Made by a program: the position numbers and the translations under genes. Source: Brumimicrobium sp051745635 (lineage in GTDB: Bacteria; Bacteroidota; Bacteroidia; Flavobacteriales_D; Crocinitomicaceae). Taken from it: DNA of 64,000 bases. The notes beneath the pieces were generated by a model, which saw only the letters and a program-made list of their open reading frames with translations, searched no databases and was not told where the DNA came from. The DNA is taken from the NCBI GenBank assembly GCA_051745635.1, contig JBNJEH010000001.1, positions 62,001 to 126,000 on the forward strand, given 5' to 3'. Numbering within the stretch: position 1 is the stretch's first letter; each line of letters starts with the position of its first letter. This document shows positions 8,659-15,630 of the stretch, one piece after another.

Positions 8659-9579
8659 TCAGAAGGTTAAACTGCGATTCAGCCCAAACTGATAATAAAA
8701 TCGCCCTGGTCGCTCCTGTCCCGGATGATGAACGGGATGTCCTTCCTTATCGAGCATGGGGTAATTGACATTCGGGTCGCGCCATTTTTTGGGGATAAAC
8801 GGTTTGTCGTGCATAATTTTGTTCTGTAAAACGTGTCGCACTCTCTCGTGGTCAATTCCGATGCTACCCCCAACGCGATTGCCATAGTCGAGCAAATAGT
8901 CTCCCGTTACTGAAAGAATACCATGACTCGTGGTGCCGTAGGGCGTGGAACGTAAATCTTTGTAACCGGTCTGGTAGATACTGTCAGGTGTATTCTTTAA
9001 ACGCGTTCCGTTCGTTTCACCCGTCCACATGTGCGTAGTGACACCCACGTGATAATTGGTATCGAAGTAATGAAAACTAGCGTGACTCGTGCGAAATCGG
9101 TCGCGTCCCTTCCCGGCGAATATATCGTTTTCAATGAGCAAACTGAATGCTTTGACATGGAGTCCAAACCCACCGCTTTGCTGAGATGTTCCCGCGTTAT
9201 CAGTAAAAAAGATATAGTTGTAGCCCAGCGCGTAATCGTATTTCGTCTGATGCATGAGTCCATCAAATATAAATCGAACCGAAGTATTACGCTTTCCCCC
9301 GAGGAAAACGGTGCCAAAACTGAGTTTGTTTTCCCAAAACTTTTTGCGCTGTCCGAGTCCCTTGAAGTTATAATAAGTTTGATTGCCGATATTGAATTGT
9401 GCGAATTCCCATACTCCATAAGCTTGTATTCGAAAACCCAGTTTTTGCATGTGAGATCCCAGGGAAATCGATGCTCCTGCTTGTACGCCCCAGTTGTTGT
9501 TCAGCCATTGCTGAGACCAAGCGGAATGTACTAACGCAAAGAGGAGCAGTAATATAAAAGCAAACCGACGAAACAACAT
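8659..9579 (-). CDS. Exported beta-barrel-like protein, possible Ntox23-like family
   Basis: A 306-residue protein with a clear signal peptide (hydrophobic residues 7-20, cleavage near WSQ). It is rich in aromatic and glycine residues in alternating strands, as in small outer-membrane barrels. The central stretch LLIENDIFAGKGRDRFRT resembles a segment I associate with proteins annotated in Bacteroidota as 'polymorphic toxin type 23'. That assignment is from memory and there is no toxin-delivery domain. The stop lies 3 bp before the lipoprotein gene's stop side, so it follows that gene in one transcript. Confidence 0.55.
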   Translation of the reverse strand: MLFRRFAFILLLLFALVHSAWSQQWLNNNWGVQAGASISLGSHMQKLGFRIQAYGVWEFAQFNIGNQTYYNFKGLGQRKKFWENKLSFGTVFLGGKRNTSVRFIFDGLMHQTKYDYALGYNYIFFTDNAGTSQQSGGFGLHVKAFSLLIENDIFAGKGRDRFRTSHASFHYFDTNYHVGVTTHMWTGETNGTRLKNTPDSIYQTGYKDLRSTPYGTTSHGILSVTGDYLLDYGNRVGGSIGIDHERVRHVLQNKIMHDKPFIPKKWRDPNVNYPMLDKEGHPVHHPGQERPGRFYYQFGLNRSLTF

Positions 9580-9582
9580 GGC

Positions 9583-10989
9583 TTAGTTGATTTCAAAGGC
9601 ACCAATGTCGGGATTCGTCATGTCGCGCGAATTTCCTTCTAAATCCGTTGATATGGCATAGGCGCTCGACCCGGCATCTCTGCATGGTGAATTAGAAGTG
9701 ATTTTGTAAAGAAGGCTTGAGGGATCTTCAAAAAGCGGGTCGGTATTCCAGATGTTGCTTGCAAATCCGGTTTCCCCTTCAAAGGTCTCCTCCTGCTGTA
9801 TCAAATTGTTCTCAAATTTATAGCTGATATCGATGGATCCACCGTCGTTGATAGTGTCATACGCAATTTGACTTTCGCCGCCTCCATAGATGATAGAATT
9901 GTAGATTTCACCTTGGTTGATGGGACCAACGTACGTAAAGCCGTCATCGCGGGTAAAATAATTTTTAATAGCCATCGCGGGTTGATTGCCGTCACTTCCA
10001 AAGCTCAGGAATTGCGAATGCCGGAAGTTATAATTACCACCTTCGAGTAGGAAAAAGGCGTACTGCGTATTGTTGTGAACATTGAGATTTTCACCATGAA
10101 TTGAGGCGCCGGAATAATTAAAAATACCGTAGCTCGCGTGATTGAAAATTTCACTATTCGTAATTGTTAAAGTGTAATCTGTATTTGAAGGTGCATCTCC
10201 GAATAGGTGGACTCCCGCCGTTCCATTTTTGATGATGGCATGATCAATAGTGGAAGACCGGGCGTGATCAAAATAAATTCCGTAATACTGACCTTTCACG
10301 TCTTCGTAAAAGGACTCCAAACGATCGCCTTCAAAAATTACTTTATCTTCTGCCGTACCATCAATGGTTAAAGTAGCTTTTCGTATCACGAGGAGCGAAT
10401 TTTTGTGCAGGTGAACCCGCGTACCTTCCTGAATGGTCAATGCCTTACTACTATCCACTAATGCATAATCGTAGATCACGTGCGGTTTATCCTTAGGCCA
10501 GACTCCTTCATTGAGGTCCTGGTAATGAAAATAAGCATCCTGTCCCCAGGCCGCGAGCTGAACCTCTTGCTCGACGCCGTTAGTGATAAAGTGAATCTGG
10601 TCTTCAACGACGAGTGGTGTCGTCATGTTATTGGGATCCAGTGTAACTTCAACAAAAACGAATAAACTGTCTTCCCCCGGGATTGTGACATCTTTAAAGC
10701 TCGTCCCTGGCTCTCCGTCGAGGTTGATGCGATAAGGGGAATCATCGCCGCCGTCGAGCGTTACGGAGCTTATTTTAACCGGATTGGAAGAAGGGTTGTA
10801 TATTTTGAATCGGCGCGTGGAAGAACCCACAGTAGTGAAAACGGTATCGAAAACGACTGTATCCGTTGAGAAAGTCAAATTGTCGTCTGACATTAGCAGA
10901 TCTTTTCTACAGCCAGGATTGAGCAACATTATCCCCAATGCAAAGAGCAGAGGGAGAGCCAACCAGATTTTTTTGACGCGTTTTTCCAT
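9583..10989 (-). CDS. Lipoprotein with right-handed beta-helix domain
   Basis: A 468-residue lipoprotein: basic start, hydrophobic stretch and lipobox LNPGC with the acylated cysteine at about residue 27. An N-terminal beta-sandwich-like region (CHU-type FSTDTVVFDTVFTTVGS) is followed by a repetitive parallel beta-helix of about 200 residues (for example TITNSEIFNHASYGIFNYSG). The end, SPCRDAGSSAYAISTDLEGNSRDMTNPDIGAFE, is the typical closing motif of choice-of-anchor beta-helix proteins. It is probably exposed on the outer membrane and may bind polysaccharide; no catalytic residues can be assigned. Confidence 0.8.
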   Translation of the reverse strand: MEKRVKKIWLALPLLFALGIMLLNPGCRKDLLMSDDNLTFSTDTVVFDTVFTTVGSSTRRFKIYNPSSNPVKISSVTLDGGDDSPYRINLDGEPGTSFKDVTIPGEDSLFVFVEVTLDPNNMTTPLVVEDQIHFITNGVEQEVQLAAWGQDAYFHYQDLNEGVWPKDKPHVIYDYALVDSSKALTIQEGTRVHLHKNSLLVIRKATLTIDGTAEDKVIFEGDRLESFYEDVKGQYYGIYFDHARSSTIDHAIIKNGTAGVHLFGDAPSNTDYTLTITNSEIFNHASYGIFNYSGASIHGENLNVHNNTQYAFFLLEGGNYNFRHSQFLSFGSDGNQPAMAIKNYFTRDDGFTYVGPINQGEIYNSIIYGGGESQIAYDTINDGGSIDISYKFENNLIQQEETFEGETGFASNIWNTDPLFEDPSSLLYKITSNSPCRDAGSSAYAISTDLEGNSRDMTNPDIGAFEIN

Positions 10990-11150
10990 CGATGCTAATT
11001 TAACGAAATTAACAGGGATTTATTTTTTATTCTTTACGAATATTTAAATTGATCCGGAGCGCCAACAGCAGCAGTGTATCCAAGACGGAAATTAAAGCGT
11101 TTTTTCAGATTTCTCCGCTTCAGATCAAGACATTTCGATCGAATTATAAC

Positions 11151-11158
11151 TATATTTG
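11151..11158 (+). promoter_or_regulatory. -7 box TATATTTG upstream of rpmE2
   Basis: This exact TAnnTTTG match lies about 170 bp before rpmE2 in the 338-bp gap between the beta-helix lipoprotein gene and rpmE2. No matching TTG is visible. A second -7 box at 11282 is closer to the gene, so this one may be a distal promoter. I see nothing else structured in the gap. Confidence 0.35.
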
Positions 11159-11281
11159 TGAACCCGTTGACTGCAGGCGCGAAATGTTAGTTTGACCGGA
11201 CTTTTAGCGGATAATTTTGGTTAAATATTCAAATTGGTCGTTTTTCAGCCTGCAGATTAGGTGATATTGAAAATTATTTAT

Positions 11282-11289
11282 TAAATTTG
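11282..11289 (+). promoter_or_regulatory. -7 box TAAATTTG proximal to rpmE2
   Basis: TAAATTTG fits TAnnTTTG and ends 38 bp before the rpmE2 ATG. A purine-rich GGAGGAAG lies between box and gene, one of few Shine-Dalgarno-like stretches in the window. Confidence 0.45.
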
Positions 11290-11327
11290 CCGTCCGTTTT
11301 GGAGGAAGAAAAAGAAACTTAAAGAAA

Positions 11328-11588
11328 ATGAAAAAAGATATACATCCAGAGAACTATCGATTAGTAGTGTTTAAAGACATGACGAACGAATACTCATTTG
11401 TAACGCGTTCATGCGCTCCATCAAAGGAATCTGTGAAATGGGAGGACGGAAATGAGTATCCATTGGTGAAACTTGATATTTCACACAAATCGCACCCTTA
11501 CTTTACTGGTAAGACGCAATACGTGGATACCGCAGGACGTATCGATAAGTTTAAGAATCGCTATGCGCGTCACATGAAGAAGAAATAA
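11328..11588 (+). CDS. rpmE2: 50S ribosomal protein L31, type B
   Basis: This 86-residue protein matches the type B L31 pattern from MKKDIHPENYRLVVFKDM through SHKSHPYFTGK to a basic C-terminus. Type B L31 lacks the zinc-binding CxxC pairs of type A; only one cysteine is present here. It binds the central protuberance of the large ribosomal subunit. The type B form is often induced on zinc limitation when a type A copy also exists; none is in this window. The gene is monocistronic with its own terminator. Confidence 0.97.
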   Translation: MKKDIHPENYRLVVFKDMTNEYSFVTRSCAPSKESVKWEDGNEYPLVKLDISHKSHPYFTGKTQYVDTAGRIDKFKNRYARHMKKK

Positions 11589-11615
11589 TTAGTGTAAACT
11601 ATACTAAGATACTGA

Positions 11616-11641
11616 GGAGGGCATTTCGCTCTCCTTTTTTT
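11616..11641 (+). terminator. Terminator after rpmE2
   Basis: The stem GGAGGGC / GCTCTCC (one wobble) with loop ATTTC is followed by seven T. It sits between the convergent rpmE2 and the membrane-protein gene. Confidence 0.85.
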
Positions 11642-11645
11642 GTTT

Positions 11646-12212
11646 CTATTGACCAGTTCTTCTGCGACTAACCACCTTGGGGTTAAATCGAACCACTTCC
11701 TTGTCAGTGCTGTCTGCAAACTGTTGAGCTTCCTGCCTGGCATCCTGCATATCCATTCCAGTGCGTTTGATTAACAGCTTTTTTCGATGGGTTTTGTTGA
11801 GAAGATATATCCCCAGATTTTCTTTTGTTGTTACAGTTCTGTTCAATCCTGTTATGTCCGATGCCCTGTTTGATTTATTCGCTTTCATGACGCTGATATA
11901 TGGAAAGTAGTTTAATGGTTTCCATTTTCCCATCTTAACGAAAAGAAACGTTGAATATTCTCGATAGAGTTCATTGGTAAAATCAACCTGAACTCCACTG
12001 GTAGAAGTAGAAAGCATAGAGCCCGCAAGAAAAACACCGACACCGATGAACATGGCAACGATCATCGTTGACAGAATCATCACGATCCCCATGAACATTA
12101 AAGCTACTCCAAGAATAATGGGAGCGATACCAAAGTTAGGACCATGTTTATAGGTTATTTCTGCATTTCCTTTTCGCTTTTGGTTATCGATCAGGTTTGT
12201 ATCCTCAGACAT
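11646..12212 (-). CDS. Uncharacterised membrane protein with two adjacent TM segments
   Basis: A 188-residue protein not recognised by family. Residues about 28-70 contain two close hydrophobic segments (FGIAPIILGVALMFMGIVMIL and MIVAMFIGVGVFLAGSML), forming a hairpin in the inner membrane. The rest is soluble and ends in a basic tail (VVSRRRTGQ). The soluble part could be a PH-like fold, judging from its length and beta-rich pattern, but no motif confirms this. It follows the methyltransferase gene after 47 bp on the same strand. Confidence 0.65.
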   Translation of the reverse strand: MSEDTNLIDNQKRKGNAEITYKHGPNFGIAPIILGVALMFMGIVMILSTMIVAMFIGVGVFLAGSMLSTSTSGVQVDFTNELYREYSTFLFVKMGKWKPLNYFPYISVMKANKSNRASDITGLNRTVTTKENLGIYLLNKTHRKKLLIKRTGMDMQDARQEAQQFADSTDKEVVRFNPKVVSRRRTGQ

Positions 12213-12259
12213 GAGAGGTGTTTTTTTACTTTTAAACAGTACTTACTTTTTCGAGGAAA

Positions 12260-13054
12260 TCACTCATCAATGTCATAACTTTTTAAGACTTTATCTAGAA
12301 AATCTTCCGGTATTGCTGCGTTTTTCTGTGCCACGACAGCAAAGTAGTAGAGCGGCGCACCTTCAATAGAAAGTCGGTGGCGGTACCGTTCTAAGTGATG
12401 AATGTTGAGGTATTCTGAAAAGATGAGTTCGCGAATAAACTTTGAGAATCCAGATCGGTCTGAGTTGTCGAGAAATGTCTCCTTAATGTTAAAGGCAACC
12501 CAACCACCCGTTTGAACAAATTGTAGCCCCTGGAAAAATGCTTTCGGTGGAATATCACCAAAACCTAATGCCGCAACTGAAGTAAGGCAATCGATGGACC
12601 AGCTATTAATTGTTTCGCGTTCTTCATTCGTGAGTTTCATAAAATCGACAATGTAATAATCGTCGTAGACGTCTGGCCGATCTCGGAAACAGGCCGTCTT
12701 TGCTTCTGGGATAATATCAATTCCTACGAGTCGAGAAACGCCGTGCGATTTTATTTCTTCTCCCATAATGCCATTTCCTGCACCTAAGTCGAGCACGCGC
12801 ATTTCGGTCAGGTGTTCCCCTACGGCATCCAAAGATTGCTTTAAAATATCTGCTACTTTTCGCGGAGAAGAACATTTGAGGCGATCGTAAAATAACTGCT
12901 CGTATAAACCAGGTCGGTTGTATATGAAGTTATAATCGTGGAATCGCAACTCGGTGGTTTGATCTTCTTCGATGAGTTTAAAACCTACTTCATCCTGACC
13001 CAAATCTTTTGAGTCTACTTGAGGAAATCGGATGCGGTAACGTTGTTTGATCAT
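12260..13054 (-). CDS. Class I SAM-dependent methyltransferase
   Basis: A 264-residue Rossmann-fold methyltransferase. Motif I is VLDLGAGNGIMG (residues 87-98), which binds S-adenosylmethionine; an acidic residue ends the second strand in RLVGIDIIPEA. Substrate and product are unknown. It lies upstream of the two-TM membrane protein and downstream of the GlcD-type oxidase, with a gap of about 180 bp before the latter. Confidence 0.85.
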   Translation of the reverse strand: MIKQRYRIRFPQVDSKDLGQDEVGFKLIEEDQTTELRFHDYNFIYNRPGLYEQLFYDRLKCSSPRKVADILKQSLDAVGEHLTEMRVLDLGAGNGIMGEEIKSHGVSRLVGIDIIPEAKTACFRDRPDVYDDYYIVDFMKLTNEERETINSWSIDCLTSVAALGFGDIPPKAFFQGLQFVQTGGWVAFNIKETFLDNSDRSGFSKFIRELIFSEYLNIHHLERYRHRLSIEGAPLYYFAVVAQKNAAIPEDFLDKVLKSYDIDE

Positions 13055-13205
13055 ATTTTCTGCACATTTGAATTTAAAGTAACCAGCATTTTAAAGCTGT
13101 TCGAAATTAGTAAAATTTTTTCATTCTTGTTTTTTTTTGAAATTATATAGAACGATTTTAAAATGTACTTGTTAGCAATGTTTTAAGTAGTTCAATGAAC
13201 ACAGA

Positions 13206-13237
13206 GATTAAAGGTGCAGCAACTGCTCCCTTTAATC
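13206..13237 (-). terminator. Long hairpin at the 3' end of the GlcD-type oxidase gene
   Basis: Arms GATTAAAGG and CCTTTAATC, with an inner GCAG/CTGC pair around a TTG loop, form a strong hairpin overlapping the oxidase stop codon. There is no T-run after it, so it may protect the mRNA end or work with Rho rather than act alone as a terminator. Confidence 0.45.
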
Positions 13238-14617
13238 GATGATCTTACCTGGGTTGAGAATCATATTCGGATCAAACAATATTTTTATTTCGCGCATTAA
13301 CTGCAAACTCGTCGGGCTGAAGGGAATATTCATGTAATCTTTTTGCACATATCCAATACCGTGTTCTCCTGAAATTGTGCCTCCGAGTTGAACGGTCAAT
13401 GTAAAGATTTCACGAATTGCCTGTGGTAACTCGCGCGCCCATTGCTCGTCGCTGAGTTCACCTTTGATAATATTCACGTGAAGATTACCATCACCTGCGT
13501 GTCCGTAACAAACTGATTTGAATCCGTACTTCCTTTCGATCGCTTTAACACCATTCAAAAGCTGTGGTAATTCATAACGCGGTACAACGGTATCTTCTTC
13601 TTTGTAAATGGAATGGGCTTTGACGGCTTCACCAACCTTTCGGCGCACTTCCCATAAACGATCTTTTTGGGCTTTGCTGTCGGCAAATAATATGTCGCCG
13701 ATATCGAATTGTTCTACGACCTGACCAATATGCTCGCATTCTTTCATAAGTTGGTTTTCATCGAAACCATCGACCTCTATAAGTAGATGAGCCGCATGCT
13801 TTTCGTCTACTTCCAGCTGAATGTCGGCGATTTTATCCAGGGTCCATTGAATTGCATCGCGTTCCATAAATTCGAGTCCACTGGGAGTGATTCCGGCTTT
13901 AAACAATGCTGCAACGGCTTCGCAAGCTTCATCAGCTTTCATAAAAGGAACGAGCATGAGTAAATCATGAGCGGGGTGGGGAATAAGTTTAAGGACTATT
14001 TTCGTGATAATTCCCAGGGTTCCCTCACTGCCGACAAGCAATTGTGTCAAATTGTATCCCGTTGCATTTTTCAATACGTTCGCTCCCGTCCAGATGACTT
14101 CGCCATTGGGTAAAACGACCTCTAAATTGAGTACGTAATCCGCCGTTACACCATATTTTACGGCCTTCGGTCCTCCACTGTTTTCGGCGATGTTACCGCC
14201 AATAAAACACGATCCTTTACTAGCAGGATCGGGAGGGTAAAATAGTCCTTTTTCCTTTACGGCATCTTGCAGTACCTGTGTAATGACTCCCGGCTCTGTG
14301 GTTACCTGGTGATTGTTTTCATCGATTTTCAATATGTTATTGAATTTTTCCATACTCATCAATACACCGCCCTGAACGGGTAACATTCCACCGCTGAGAC
14401 CAGACCGGGCACCGGATGGAGTAATGGGGATTTTGTGAGTGTTACAATAGTGCACGATGGATGCAATCTGATCAACTGTTGTGGGTTTGACAATGATGTG
14501 TGGCGGAAAAGAAAGGTCTTCGGTTTCATCATGACCGTAGGCATGGAGCAATTCTTTTTCCGTAAAACTAATTTCGGGATATTCTTTTTTGATATGATCA
14601 ATGTGTTCCTGTTCCAT
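13232..14617 (-). CDS. FAD-binding oxidase, GlcD/D-lactate dehydrogenase type
   Basis: A 461-residue flavoprotein of the vanillyl-alcohol oxidase superfamily. The FAD pyrophosphate loop is PSGARSGLSGGMLPVQGG (residues 67-84), followed by GGNIAENSGGPKAVKYG. The C-terminal cap carries GHAGDGNLHVNI and ISGEHGIG, the metal and substrate histidines of the GlcD, D-lactate and D-2-hydroxyglutarate dehydrogenase group. It would oxidise a 2-hydroxy acid and pass electrons to an acceptor; the substrate is not decided by the motifs. No Fe-S partner (GlcF) is adjacent. The upstream gap of about 360 bp is filled by the left repeat block of the GIY-YIG unit. Confidence 0.9.
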   Translation of the reverse strand: MEQEHIDHIKKEYPEISFTEKELLHAYGHDETEDLSFPPHIIVKPTTVDQIASIVHYCNTHKIPITPSGARSGLSGGMLPVQGGVLMSMEKFNNILKIDENNHQVTTEPGVITQVLQDAVKEKGLFYPPDPASKGSCFIGGNIAENSGGPKAVKYGVTADYVLNLEVVLPNGEVIWTGANVLKNATGYNLTQLLVGSEGTLGIITKIVLKLIPHPAHDLLMLVPFMKADEACEAVAALFKAGITPSGLEFMERDAIQWTLDKIADIQLEVDEKHAAHLLIEVDGFDENQLMKECEHIGQVVEQFDIGDILFADSKAQKDRLWEVRRKVGEAVKAHSIYKEEDTVVPRYELPQLLNGVKAIERKYGFKSVCYGHAGDGNLHVNIIKGELSDEQWARELPQAIREIFTLTVQLGGTISGEHGIGYVQKDYMNIPFSPTSLQLMREIKILFDPNMILNPGKIID

Positions 14618-14693
14618 ACACTTTTGTTTGCAGGTTGAATATACTATTTTATCGTTAGAAAAAAAGAAATGAATGCTAAAAGGGAATCATTGT

Positions 14694-14849
14694 TTGCGGG
14701 CTTCGGGCTTCGGGCTTCGAGTGCCTCAGCCCTCAGCCCTCGCCCTTGCCTCCAGTCCTCATCCTCAGCTGAAGCCTGAGGCACTCGAAGGCTGAAGTCT
14801 GAGGATCTCATGTATATGCTAAAATGAACTTACCGAAATACTCTCAAAG
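14694..14849 (+). repeat. Left direct repeat flanking the GIY-YIG gene
   Basis: The block runs from TTGCGGG through tandem CTTCGGG units, a 15-bp inverted repeat (CTTCGAGTGCCTCAG at 14715-14729 and its complement at 14776-14790) and ends in ATACTCTCAAAG. The same succession recurs in the same orientation at 15275-15552. Between this block and the nuclease gene is a further hairpin (CTCAAAA / TTTTGAG, 14889-14910). The element resembles a REP/BIME-like mosaic. Confidence 0.85.
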
Positions 14850-14976
14850 ACAGAAGCCTGAGGAGGCCATTGATTTCACCGAAATGTTCTCAAAAGGCTG
14901 AAATTTTGAGAGCTTTACTTTCGAAACATGTTTATTTTCTGTAACTTATAAGGGATTACCAATACTAAACCGACCT

Positions 14977-15270
14977 ATGCGAAAAGGATACATGTACATA
15001 CTTGAATGTTCTGATGGAAGTTTTTATACTGGCTCAACAGTAGATTTAGAAAGAAGAATGGAACAACATAATGCAGGTGATGGTGCAAAACACACAAAAA
15101 GGAGAAGACCGTTAAGACTGCTTTACCATGAGCATTATAATCATGTAGCTGAAGCTTTTTACAGAGAGAAGCAGATTCAAAAATGGAGTCGTAAAAAGAA
15201 GCTAGCTTTAATTGAAGGTAGATTTAAAGATTTACCTGAATTGGCAGTTGCATATAGAGATATTAAATGA
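14977..15270 (+). CDS. GIY-YIG nuclease family protein
   Basis: A 97-residue single-domain GIY-YIG endonuclease of the UPF0213/YhbQ type. The family motif appears as MYILECSDGSFYTGST (YIL for GIY, YTG for YIG), followed by the catalytic arginine in DLERRMEQHN and the glutamate in FYREKQIQKW. Such small proteins are presumed DNA nucleases, but cellular roles are unsettled. The gene stands alone between long direct repeats, and copies of this family are often numerous in marine Bacteroidota, so it may belong to a mobile unit. The motif GGATTACCAAT, 14 bp before the start, also ends the inverted-repeat element at 20363. Confidence 0.9.
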   Translation: MRKGYMYILECSDGSFYTGSTVDLERRMEQHNAGDGAKHTKRRRPLRLLYHEHYNHVAEAFYREKQIQKWSRKKKLALIEGRFKDLPELAVAYRDIK

Positions 15271-15274
15271 GTAA

Positions 15275-15552
15275 TTGCGGGCTTTGGGCTTTGGGCTTCG
15301 GGCTTCGAGTGCCTCAGCCCTCGCCCTCGCCCTTGCCACCAGTCCTCGTCCTCAGCTGAAGCCTGAGGCACTCGAAGGCTGAAGCCTGAGGATCTCATGT
15401 ATGTACTAAAATCAACTTCCCGAAATGCACTCGAAGGCTGAAGTCTGAGGATCTCATGTATGTACTAAAATCAACTTCCCGAAATGCACTCGAAGGCTGG
15501 CCTGAGATTCTCATGTATATGCTAAAATGAACTTACCGAAATACTCTCAAAG
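15275..15552 (+). repeat. Right direct repeat of the GIY-YIG unit with 59-bp tandem expansion
   Basis: This block has the same beginning, inverted repeat (15303-15317 with 15363-15377) and end as the left block but is longer. A 59-bp unit beginning GCACTCGAAGGCTGAAG occurs at 15368-15426 and 15427-15485, nearly identically, with a third degenerate copy from 15486. Units abut without spacers, so it is not a CRISPR. Confidence 0.88.
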
Positions 15553-15575
15553 TTCTAAGAATCAACCTTTCCAAC

Positions 15576-15609
15576 TAAAAAAATCCGCCGAAGTTCATAG
15601 ACGGATTTA
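15576..15609 (-). terminator. Terminator of the TPR/OmpA operon
   Basis: On the minus strand AAATCCG pairs with CGGATTT around a 14-nt loop, followed by a T-run. It is 22 bp beyond the OmpA-family stop codon. Confidence 0.8.
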
Positions 15610-15630
15610 GATCATTGTGTTTGAAGAAAA

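Noticed and set aside
10990..11327. Riboswitch or zinc-control element upstream of rpmE2
   Set aside because: Two promoter-like boxes are present but no conserved riboswitch fold or Zur palindrome could be made out.
15177..15398. Minus-strand frame over the GIY-YIG 3' end and right repeat
   Set aside because: It is the complement of the nuclease gene and of repeats, with no independent coding signal.
15368..15541. CRISPR-like tandem repeats of 59 bp
   Set aside because: Units abut each other without variable spacers and there are no cas genes; it is a tandem duplication inside a dispersed repeat.
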